A DNA stretch of 61,637 nt. Source: an uncultured Bacteroidales bacterium. GTDB taxonomy: Bacteria > Bacteroidota > Bacteroidia > Bacteroidales > Bacteroidaceae. Numbering within the stretch: the stretch's first letter is position 1; each line of letters opens with the position of its first letter. This document shows positions 55,032 through 61,637 of the stretch, piece by piece. Made by a program: the position numbers and the translations under genes. The stretch covers positions 1 through 61,637 of the forward strand of contig CACZBX010000010.1 in NCBI GenBank assembly GCA_902779535.1. Direction: 5' to 3'. A model generated the notes under the pieces. It had not been told where the DNA came from. It saw nothing but the letters and a program-made list of their open reading frames with translations, and did not search any database.

Positions 55032-56573
55032 TTATTGCAATGTCTTCAACAAACTTGTAATACTAACCTTATCGGCAATGATACCGTTCAACGCATCTAC
55101 CGAAACCCTGCTCTGCTCCATCGTATCGCGATTACGGAGAGTAACGGTATTGTCCTCCAGAGTCTGGTGGTCGATGGTCACACAATACGGGGTACCGATT
55201 GCATCCTGACGACGGTAGCGCTTACCGATACTGTCCTTTTCATCGTATTGGCAGTTGAAATGGAACTTCAGATCGTTCATGATCTCGCGTGCCTTCTCGG
55301 GCAGCCCATCCTTCTTGATAAGCGGGAGGACAGCCAATTTAACCGGTGCCAGTGCTGCAGGCAACTTCAGGACAACGCGTGTCTCACCGTTCTCCAGTGC
55401 CTCTTCCTTGTAGGAGCCACACAATACGCTGAGGAACATACGGTCCACACCGATAGATGTCTCGATAACGTACGGAGTATATGACTCGTTCAGTTCCGGA
55501 TCGAAGTACTTGATGCTCTTCCCTGAATATTTCTCATGCTGTGAGAGGTCGAAGTTCGTACGGCTGTGGATACCTTCTACTTCCTTGAAGCCGAACGGCA
55601 TGTTGAACTCGATATCCGTCGCTGCATTGGCATAGTGAGCCAACTTCTCATGATCGTGATAACGATACATTGCATCGCCGAAGCCCAATGCCTCATGCCA
55701 CTTCAGACGAATCTCTTTCCACTTCTTGAACCATTCCAGCTCGGTGCCGGGGCGAACGAAGAACTGCATCTCCATCTGCTCGAACTCACGCATTCTGAAA
55801 ATAAATTGACGAGCCACAATCTCATTACGGAAGGCCTTACCAATCTGAGCGATACCAAAAGGAATCTTCATACGACCGGTCTTCTGCACGTTCAGATAGT
55901 TGACAAAAATACCCTGAGCGGTTTCCGGACGAAGGTAAACTTTCATGGCGCCATCGGCTGTAGAACCCATTTCGGTGGCGAACATCAGGTTGAACTGACG
56001 AACATCCGTCCAATTTCTTGTTCCAGAGATCGGGCAAACGATGCCTTCATCCAGAATGATCTGGCGAAGTTCGTTCAGGTCGTTCGCATTCATGGCCTTG
56101 GAATAGCGTTCATGCAAGGCATCTCGCTTCTGCTGTTCTTCCAAGACTCTCGGACTTGTGGCACGATATTTTACTTCATCGAAAGCCTCGCCAAAACGCT
56201 TAGCGGCCTTGGCTACTTCCTTATTAATCTTCTCATCATATTTGGCAATCTGGTCCTCGATGAGCACATCAGCACGATAGCGTTTCTTGGAGTCCCGGTT
56301 GTCGATCAATGGGTCATTGAACGCATCGACATGTCCGGATGCCTTCCAGATGGTAGGATGCATGAAGATCGCAGAGTCGATACCTACGATATTCTCGTGC
56401 AACAATACCATACTTTGCCACCAGTATTGCTTAATATTGTTTTTCAGCTCCACACCGTTCTGCCCATAATCGTACACTGCACCTAAGCCGTCGTAGATCT
56501 CACTAGATGGGAAAACGAAACCATATTCTTTGCAATGTGAAACTAACTTTTTAAAAACATCTTCCTGTGCCAT
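55032..56573 (-). CDS. glyS: Glycyl-tRNA synthetase, homodimeric type
   Basis: 513 residues of the alpha2 class II type (not the alpha2beta2 glyQ/glyS type). Motifs: N-terminal GFVFPSSEIYDGLGAVYDYGQNGVELKNN, class II motif 2 in FRNEIVARQFIFRMREFEQMEMQFF, and motif 3 in ETSIGVDRMFL, then an anticodon-binding domain from about 400. Charges tRNA-Gly. A -7-like TAGATTTG on the minus strand lies at 56649-56656. Confidence 0.95.
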   Translation of the reverse strand: MAQEDVFKKLVSHCKEYGFVFPSSEIYDGLGAVYDYGQNGVELKNNIKQYWWQSMVLLHENIVGIDSAIFMHPTIWKASGHVDAFNDPLIDNRDSKKRYRADVLIEDQIAKYDEKINKEVAKAAKRFGEAFDEVKYRATSPRVLEEQQKRDALHERYSKAMNANDLNELRQIILDEGIVCPISGTRNWTDVRQFNLMFATEMGSTADGAMKVYLRPETAQGIFVNYLNVQKTGRMKIPFGIAQIGKAFRNEIVARQFIFRMREFEQMEMQFFVRPGTELEWFKKWKEIRLKWHEALGFGDAMYRYHDHEKLAHYANAATDIEFNMPFGFKEVEGIHSRTNFDLSQHEKYSGKSIKYFDPELNESYTPYVIETSIGVDRMFLSVLCGSYKEEALENGETRVVLKLPAALAPVKLAVLPLIKKDGLPEKAREIMNDLKFHFNCQYDEKDSIGKRYRRQDAIGTPYCVTIDHQTLEDNTVTLRNRDTMEQSRVSVDALNGIIADKVSITSLLKTLQ

Positions 56574-56679
56574 TTTCTTTATCTTTTAAATCTTCTATCT
56601 TACACAAGAGAACACCTTTTTTATGTCCCCTCAAAACGAAATAATGTGCAAATCTAATGTTTTTTTTCAATAAAAGTGC

Positions 56680-56687
56680 TATTTTTG
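56680..56687 (+). promoter_or_regulatory. -7 element of the topoisomerase IV subunit A gene
   Basis: Consensus TATTTTTG, 38 bp before the start codon, in the 152-bp divergent gap shared with glyS. The -33 element is not clear. Confidence 0.5.
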
Positions 56688-56725
56688 CATACATATCATC
56701 TCAACATTAAGGAATTTAAATATTT

Positions 56726-59425
56726 ATGAGCGACGAATTAAACGAAATCATCGATAACGGCATAGAGGAAAACTCAAACGACGAGAATAAGCATTCCGAT
56801 TACAAGCCGGCCAATGAGTCCAAGGACGGAAGCGTGGTCCATCAACTGAGCGGAATGTATCGCAACTGGTTCCTCGACTATGCTTCGTATGTTATCCTCG
56901 AACGTGCTGTGCCTCATATCAATGATGGTTTTAAGCCTGTTCAACGGCGCATCTTGCACAGCATGAAAGAGATGGACGACGGCCGCTACAACAAGGTGGC
57001 CAACATCGTTGGACATACCATGCAATATCACCCTCACGGTGATGCGTCAATCGGTGATGCGTTGGTGCAGTTAGGACAAAAAGATTTACTGGTCGATTGC
57101 CAAGGAAACTGGGGTAATATCCTCACCGGCGACCGTGCTGCTGCTCCTCGTTACATCGAGGCTCGTCTCTCTAAATTCGCCCTTGATGTTGTCTTCAATC
57201 CTAAAACCACAGAATGGCAGTATTCATACGACGGAAGGAACAAAGAGCCGGTAACCCTACCGGTCAAATTCCCGCTCTTGCTGGCCCAGGGTGCCGAAGG
57301 TATTGCAGTCGGCCTCTCCTGCAAGATCCTCCCGCATAATTTCAATGAGATTTGTGACGCTGCCATCGCTTACTTGAAGAACGAAGATTTCGCCTTATAT
57401 CCGGACTTCCCGACAGGCGGTTCCATCGATGTATCCAGGTATAATGATGGTGCACGAGGTGGTGTCGTAAAAGTTCGCGCTAAAATCAACAAACTCGACA
57501 ACAAGACCTTGGTGATTACCGAACTGCCCTTCGGCAAGACAACATCCTCACCACCCGATCGGCCATCGTCCTCACTACCCGACTCCATCCTGAAAGCAGT
57601 CGAAAAAGGGAAGATCAAGGTAAAGAAAGTCGATGATAATACCGCTGCCAATGTTGAGATTCTCGTGCATCTGGCACCAGGAGCATCATCCGACAAGACA
57701 ATTGACGCCCTTTATGCGTTCACCGACTGCGAGGTCAGCATTTCACCGAACTGCTGCGTCATCGACGACAAGAAGCCATGCTTCCTTTCCGTCAGCGATA
57801 TCCTCCGTAAATCAGTCGACAATACCAAGGACCTGCTTCGCAAAGAGCTGGAGATAAGAAAAGGAGAGCTGCTGGAGTCATTGCATTTCGCTTCACTGGA
57901 AAAGATCTTCATCGAAGAACGTATATATAAAGGTGCACGATTTGAACAAGCTGCCAACATGGACGCTGCATGCGAATACATCGATGAACGGTTGACGCCA
58001 TTCTATCCTCAGTTCATCCGTGAAGTGACGAAAGAGGATATCCTGAAACTCATGGACATCAAGATGGCACGAATCCTGAAATTCAACAAGGACAAAGCCG
58101 ACGAATACATCGCCAGATGCAATGAGGAAATCAAGGAAATCGACAACAAACTGGCCCATCTGGTTGAACATACCATTGAATGGTACACCCGATTGAAAAA
58201 CAAATACGGCAGTCAGTTCCCACGACGCACCGAAATCCGTAACTTCGACACCATCGAAGCAACGAAGGTTGTTGAAGCAAACGAGAAACTGTATATCAAC
58301 CGCGAGGATGGTTTCATCGGTACGGCCTTGAAGAAGGATGAGTTCGTCGTCAACTGTTCCGACATGGACGATGTGGTCATCTTCTATCGTGACGGACGGT
58401 GCAAGATTGTGAAGGTGGCCGAAAAGTTATTCGTCGGAAAGGATATCCTGTATATCAACATCTTTGAGAAAAATGACAAACGGACCATCTACAACGTGGT
58501 GTACAGGGATGGAAAGAACGGCGCTTACTATATCAAACGCTTCAACCTGACATCCATGACTCGCGATAAAGAGTACGATATCACTCAAGGGAAACCGGGG
58601 TCAAGAATCGTTTACTTCACCGCCAACTTTAACGGTGAGGCTGAAATCATTAAGGTAACGTTAAAGCCTAATCCACACATCAAGAAGATTATCTTCGAGA
58701 AGGATTTCAGCGAGATCCTAATCAAAGGGCGACAGGCCATGGGAAACATCCTGACAAAGAGTGATGTTCATCGCATTACACTCAAGCAACATGGCGTATC
58801 AACCTTAGGAGGTAGAAAGGTATGGTTCGATTCGGACATTCTCCGATTGAACTATGACGAACATGGAAAGTACTTGGGCGAGTTCCAAAGCGAAGACTTG
58901 ATTCTGGTCGTTCAAGAAGATGGTACGTTCTATACCACAAACTTCGACGTCAACAATCATTATGATCCGGGAATACGCGTCATCGAGAAGTTTAACCCGA
59001 ATAAGATTTGGTCAGCCATCCTGTATGATGCCGACCAAAACAACTATCCTTACCTGAAACGCTTCCCGTTTGAAGAGTCATCGAAGAGACAAAGCTATTT
59101 GGGCGGGAACGAAAAGAGTAAACTGATCTTGCTGACCGATACTGTCTATCCTCGATTCGAAGTGAAATTCGGAGGCCGGGATGATTTCCGAGATCCTTTG
59201 ATCATAGAAGCTGATGAATTCATTGGCGTAAAAAGTTTCAAGGCGAAAGGGAAACGTATCACAACCTTCACAGTTGATCAAGTCGTGGAATTGGAGCCGA
59301 CACGCCAGCCAGAACCGGAAGAGGAGGTGGTGGAAGAAAAAACGATGCCTATCGTTGACCCTGATGAGGGGAAAAGCGAAGATGATATCAAGGATGAGAT
59401 TACAGGACAATTGAAACTGTTTTAA
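56726..59425 (+). CDS. parC: DNA topoisomerase IV subunit A / gyrase A-like
   Basis: 899 residues. The N-terminal breakage-reunion domain has KPVQRRILHSM, QYHPHGDASIGDALV (near 100-115) and the active-site tyrosine in APRYIEARLS. The C-terminal part (about 500-810) carries degenerate beta-pinwheel blades and ends in an acidic tail. With its partner ParE, which is not in the window, it decatenates chromosomes. Residues 274-289 contain an apparent in-frame 24-bp duplication (see findings). The helix position that is Ser in E. coli ParC/GyrA (HGDS) is Ala here. Bacteroidota type IIA subunits of this class are usually called topoisomerase IV A, but a gyrase name is possible. Confidence 0.88.
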   Translation: MSDELNEIIDNGIEENSNDENKHSDYKPANESKDGSVVHQLSGMYRNWFLDYASYVILERAVPHINDGFKPVQRRILHSMKEMDDGRYNKVANIVGHTMQYHPHGDASIGDALVQLGQKDLLVDCQGNWGNILTGDRAAAPRYIEARLSKFALDVVFNPKTTEWQYSYDGRNKEPVTLPVKFPLLLAQGAEGIAVGLSCKILPHNFNEICDAAIAYLKNEDFALYPDFPTGGSIDVSRYNDGARGGVVKVRAKINKLDNKTLVITELPFGKTTSSPPDRPSSSLPDSILKAVEKGKIKVKKVDDNTAANVEILVHLAPGASSDKTIDALYAFTDCEVSISPNCCVIDDKKPCFLSVSDILRKSVDNTKDLLRKELEIRKGELLESLHFASLEKIFIEERIYKGARFEQAANMDAACEYIDERLTPFYPQFIREVTKEDILKLMDIKMARILKFNKDKADEYIARCNEEIKEIDNKLAHLVEHTIEWYTRLKNKYGSQFPRRTEIRNFDTIEATKVVEANEKLYINREDGFIGTALKKDEFVVNCSDMDDVVIFYRDGRCKIVKVAEKLFVGKDILYINIFEKNDKRTIYNVVYRDGKNGAYYIKRFNLTSMTRDKEYDITQGKPGSRIVYFTANFNGEAEIIKVTLKPNPHIKKIIFEKDFSEILIKGRQAMGNILTKSDVHRITLKQHGVSTLGGRKVWFDSDILRLNYDEHGKYLGEFQSEDLILVVQEDGTFYTTNFDVNNHYDPGIRVIEKFNPNKIWSAILYDADQNNYPYLKRFPFEESSKRQSYLGGNEKSKLILLTDTVYPRFEVKFGGRDDFRDPLIIEADEFIGVKSFKAKGKRITTFTVDQVVELEPTRQPEPEEEVVEEKTMPIVDPDEGKSEDDIKDEITGQLKLF
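57545..57592 (+). repeat. 24-bp imperfect tandem duplication inside parC
   Basis: TCCTCACCACCCGA at 57545 and TCCTCACTACCCGA at 57569 are 13/14 identical and start 24 bp apart, keeping frame. They encode SSPPDRPS followed by SSLPDSIL. Confidence 0.7.
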
Positions 59426-59428
59426 TCC

Positions 59429-60274
59429 ATGAAAAGATATTTGTGGGTAATACTATCGTTATGGATGTCGGTATCATTTATACAGGCACAGACAGATGGT
59501 TTACCTACAAACAAGTTTCACGTGAGGTCTACCCTCTATGGTGTTGGATACACCAATATACTCGACACCTATCTTTCACCCGTTGAATATAAAGGGACGG
59601 AGATCCGGTTGTTGAGGGAAAACATGCGAATGACCCATTTGATGGATGGAAACGTATCATCCCAGTCCATGTTCCAATTGTACTTTTCATTAACGAAAAA
59701 CCGAGCCAACACAGGCAATGAATGGGGAGGAATGGTGAACGGAACACAAGCATGGCATTATCAATGGAGATTTGGGAACCTGAAGTTGATGGCAGGACCG
59801 ATGATTGACCTTAATCTGGGCTTTCTCTATAACACCCGGAATTCCAACAATCCGGCACAAGCCATCGCCAACTTAAATATTGACGCCTCCGGAATGGCAG
59901 TCTACCATTTCTCCATCAAGAACCATCCGATGATTGCACGTTACCAACTGAATATCCCCGTTGCCGGAGTCATGTTCTCACCCGATTACGGTCAGTCCTA
60001 TTATGAAATTTTTGAGTTGGAACATAGCAACCACAATGTGCTGTTCACATCTCTGCATAACCGGCCTACCTTCCGTCAACTTCTTACATTGGATATTCCT
60101 GTTCGGAGCAGTTGCATTCGCATTGGTTATCTCTGCGACATTCAACAATCAAATGTGAACTATATCAAGAGTCATCAGTGGTCACATACACTGATGCTCG
60201 GATTCGTGAAAACCCTTTTCCCCGTGAAGGAAAAAGATCGAATGATTTCATCTTCACCTTATAATCCTTTCTGA
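59429..60274 (+). CDS. DUF3316 family secreted protein
   Basis: 281 residues with a signal peptide ending IQAQ. The mature part is rich in aromatic beta strands, as in the Bacteroidota family DUF3316, likely an outer-membrane-associated beta barrel. Landmarks include GVGYTNILDTYLSPVEYKG and QLNIPVAGVMFSPDYGQSYYEIF. It starts 3 bp after parC and is followed by the S41 peptidase after 1 bp, so the three share a transcript. Function unknown. Confidence 0.8.
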   Translation: MKRYLWVILSLWMSVSFIQAQTDGLPTNKFHVRSTLYGVGYTNILDTYLSPVEYKGTEIRLLRENMRMTHLMDGNVSSQSMFQLYFSLTKNRANTGNEWGGMVNGTQAWHYQWRFGNLKLMAGPMIDLNLGFLYNTRNSNNPAQAIANLNIDASGMAVYHFSIKNHPMIARYQLNIPVAGVMFSPDYGQSYYEIFELEHSNHNVLFTSLHNRPTFRQLLTLDIPVRSSCIRIGYLCDIQQSNVNYIKSHQWSHTLMLGFVKTLFPVKEKDRMISSSPYNPF

Positions 60275-60275
60275 T

Positions 60276-61298
60276 ATGTTAGCCACTATACGAAATTGGT
60301 TTATTCTTTTGATGACACTTTTGTTGAGTGCTTGCATCACGGAGGAATCATTCGAGAACACCCCGGAAGGAAACTTTGAGGCACTTTGGAAAATCATTGA
60401 CGAACATTATTGTTTCCTTGATTATAAAAACCAGGAATACGGGCTCGACTGGAATCAGATCCATACGAGCTTTAAACAACGCATCACGGCAAATATGAAT
60501 TCGAAGGAACTCTTTGACGTTCTTAGCGAGATGCTGAATGAACTTCGTGACGGTCATGTAAACCTCGTTTCCAAAGATCGTGTGTCACAATACCGAAGGT
60601 GGTATGATAGTTATCCGCGAAATTTCAGCGACAGCATTCAAAGCGTATATCTAGGGAAGGATTATTATACAGCATCCGGACTGAAATATTGTATTCTGGA
60701 AGACAACATTGCCTACATTTATTGTGGTAGTTTCGAATATAGCCTTGGAAGCGGTAATCTTGACCAGATACTCCAGGCATTAGCCCCCTGCAACGGACTG
60801 ATCCTCGATGTACGGAATAATGGAGGAGGCGTGCTCACTACTGCCGACAAACTGGCAGGACGCTTCACCAACGAACGACTGCTTGTTGGCTACATCTCAT
60901 ATAAAGAAGGTCCCGAGCATCAGCATTTCTCCAAGCCACAACCGATCTATCTTGAACCATCTACCAGTAATGTGAGATGGCAAAAGAAAACGGTTGTTCT
61001 GACCAACCGAAGATCGTATAGTGCCACAAACGATTTTGTTAACAAGATGCGATACCTACCAAATGTTACGATTGTAGGAGATAAGACAGGAGGTGGATCC
61101 GGACTGCCATTTACGTCCGAATTACCCAATGGATGGTCCGTCCGATTCTCCGCCAGCCCAATATACGATGTTGACATGCAGCATTTGGAATTTGGCATCA
61201 ATCCGGATGTAAAAGTGGATATAACTTCCGAAGATTATAATAGGAATGTGGATACAATAATAGAAACAGCTAGGGACATAATCCAATCAAGCTTATAA
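60276..61298 (+). CDS. S41 family peptidase lipoprotein
   Basis: 340 residues with a lipobox LLLSAC (C20). An N-terminal helical region (FEALWKIIDEHYCFLDYKN) precedes the tail-specific protease core: LILDVRNNGGG, then the catalytic Ser in NRRSYSATNDF and Lys in GDKTGGGSG. No PDZ domain is evident. Such periplasmic serine peptidases process or degrade envelope proteins. It shares the end of the parC-DUF3316 operon. Confidence 0.9.
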   Translation: MLATIRNWFILLMTLLLSACITEESFENTPEGNFEALWKIIDEHYCFLDYKNQEYGLDWNQIHTSFKQRITANMNSKELFDVLSEMLNELRDGHVNLVSKDRVSQYRRWYDSYPRNFSDSIQSVYLGKDYYTASGLKYCILEDNIAYIYCGSFEYSLGSGNLDQILQALAPCNGLILDVRNNGGGVLTTADKLAGRFTNERLLVGYISYKEGPEHQHFSKPQPIYLEPSTSNVRWQKKTVVLTNRRSYSATNDFVNKMRYLPNVTIVGDKTGGGSGLPFTSELPNGWSVRFSASPIYDVDMQHLEFGINPDVKVDITSEDYNRNVDTIIETARDIIQSSL

Positions 61299-61325
61299 TC
61301 GGCCACGAATAAAGTTCAAAATGTT

Positions 61326-61356
61326 TTTGCATATTTGAAAATAATCGATAACTTTG
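61326..61356 (+). promoter_or_regulatory. Promoter of the tRNA-Leu gene
   Basis: -33 TTTG (61326-61329), 19-bp spacer, -7 TAACTTTG (61349-61356), tRNA start 18 bases later. Confidence 0.75.
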
Positions 61357-61373
61357 CAGTCGCATTTAGAAAT

Positions 61374-61455
61374 GCGCCTGTGGCGTAACTGGCAGCCGCG
61401 CCAGACTTAGGATCTGGTGGAGTAATCCGTGTAGGTTCGAGTCCTATCAGGCGCA
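61374..61455 (+). tRNA. tRNA-Leu (TAG)
   Basis: 82 bases with acceptor stem GCGCCTG/CAGGCGC, anticodon TAG within GACTTAGGATC and a long variable arm (GGAGTAATCC), as expected for class II tRNA-Leu. CCA is not encoded. Confidence 0.93.
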
Positions 61456-61462
61456 CATCACA

Positions 61463-61505
61463 AACCGCTATTTAGTTGATTTCAATTAAGTAGCGGTTAT
61501 TTGTT
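61463..61505 (+). terminator. Terminator of the tRNA-Leu gene
   Basis: AACCGCTA / TAGCGGTT hairpin (arms 61463-61470 and 61491-61498) followed by ATTTGTTTT. Confidence 0.8.
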
Positions 61506-61530
61506 TTCTGCTTATAAGAGACGAATCTAT

Positions 61531-61568
61531 AAAAAAAAGTTCCCTCAGGTCCTATGACCCGAGGGAAC
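61531..61568 (-). terminator. Terminator of the rRNA operon
   Basis: GTTCCCTC / GAGGGAAC arms (61539-61546, 61561-61568). The A8 run at 61531-61538 provides the U-tract on the minus strand, just after the 5S gene. Confidence 0.88.
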
Positions 61569-61580
61569 CAGACTGAAAAC

Positions 61581-61637
61581 GGCAGCTACCTACTCTCCCA
61601 CTTGCGCAGTACCATCGGCGCGGCGGGGCTTAACTGC
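61581..61637 (-). rRNA. rrf: 5S ribosomal RNA, 3' part
   Basis: On the minus strand the last 57 bases read GTTAAGCCCCGCCGCGCC, GATGGTACTGC and GTGGGAGAGTAGGTAGCTGCC, the conserved 3' half of 5S rRNA. The 5' half and the presumed upstream 23S and 16S genes lie beyond the right edge. Confidence 0.93.

Noticed and set aside
55566-56486. 306-residue plus-strand frame opposite glyS
   Set aside because: Antisense shadow of the glycyl-tRNA synthetase; no domain is recognisable.

Overview
The window is a chromosomal stretch from a member of the Bacteroidales. Evidence: many promoters of the Bacteroidota type (-33 TTTG, 19-21 bp spacer, -7 TAnnTTTG), leaders without clear Shine-Dalgarno sequences, many short lipobox signal peptides, and a gene set typical of the order (GldB-like lipoprotein, TamB with a lipoprotein TamL, PadR-PspC pair, half-length glycogen synthase, PUR-type DUF3276 protein, DUF5606, DUF4270, DUF3316, PA14-containing GH31, DPP4). 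A Parabacteroides/Tannerella-like organism seems likeliest, but genus is inference only.

Layout. (1) 1-6076 (+): end of a surface-polysaccharide locus: a partial sugar nucleotidyltransferase, UDP-glucuronate 4-epimerase-like protein, FlaA1/CapD-like dehydratase, small phosphoglycosyl transferase, YjbH-like protein, nucleotidyltransferase-fold protein, then NAD pyrophosphatase. The first genes are visibly AT-rich compared with what follows. (2) 6134-16339 (-): DUF4270 lipoprotein and short glycogen synthase, phosphohexomutase, C69 dipeptidase, M23 peptidase, a conserved unknown, and an ECF sigma / anti-sigma / secreted-protein operon. (3) 16591-19179 (+): ClpB. (4) 19343-22741 (-): DUF5606 protein, then NusB-YajC-YbbR-CoaE. 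(5) 22941-25098 (+): DUF3276, L25, Pth, S4-domain protein. (6) 25161-32490 (-): MBL hydrolase, TlpA-like thioredoxin, DPP4, GH31 lipoprotein. (7) 32782-36986 (+): PadR, PspC, outer-membrane beta-barrel receptor. (8) 37224-45277 (-): sugar nucleotidyltransferase and TamL-TamB. (9) 45384-48816 (+): cyclophilin lipoprotein, M16 peptidase, MATE transporter. (10) 48880-50929 (-): RluA-type synthase, FabG, TetR. (11) tRNA-fMet (+), then RsmI-like, GldB-like and nitroreductase genes (-). (12) 53740-54175 (+): a cobalamin riboswitch with no recognisable B12 gene behind it, only a 61-70 codon ORF. (13) FKBP lipoprotein and GlyRS (-). (14) 56726-61298 (+): topoisomerase IV subunit A, DUF3316 protein, S41 peptidase. 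(15) tRNA-Leu (+) converging on the 3' end of an rRNA operon (5S, -), which is cut by the window edge.

The least explained signal is a set of four intergenic arrays (near 8590, 19190, 37060 and 54220). Each consists of short dyad-symmetric units repeated every 21-22 bp, about two turns of B-DNA, and each lies just beyond the terminator of a minus-strand gene. Two arrays share sequence. A third has the same geometry but different arms that changed together, which suggests the symmetry is what is conserved. The fourth has the same period with weaker symmetry. The other prominent oddity is the apparently orphan cobalamin riboswitch.
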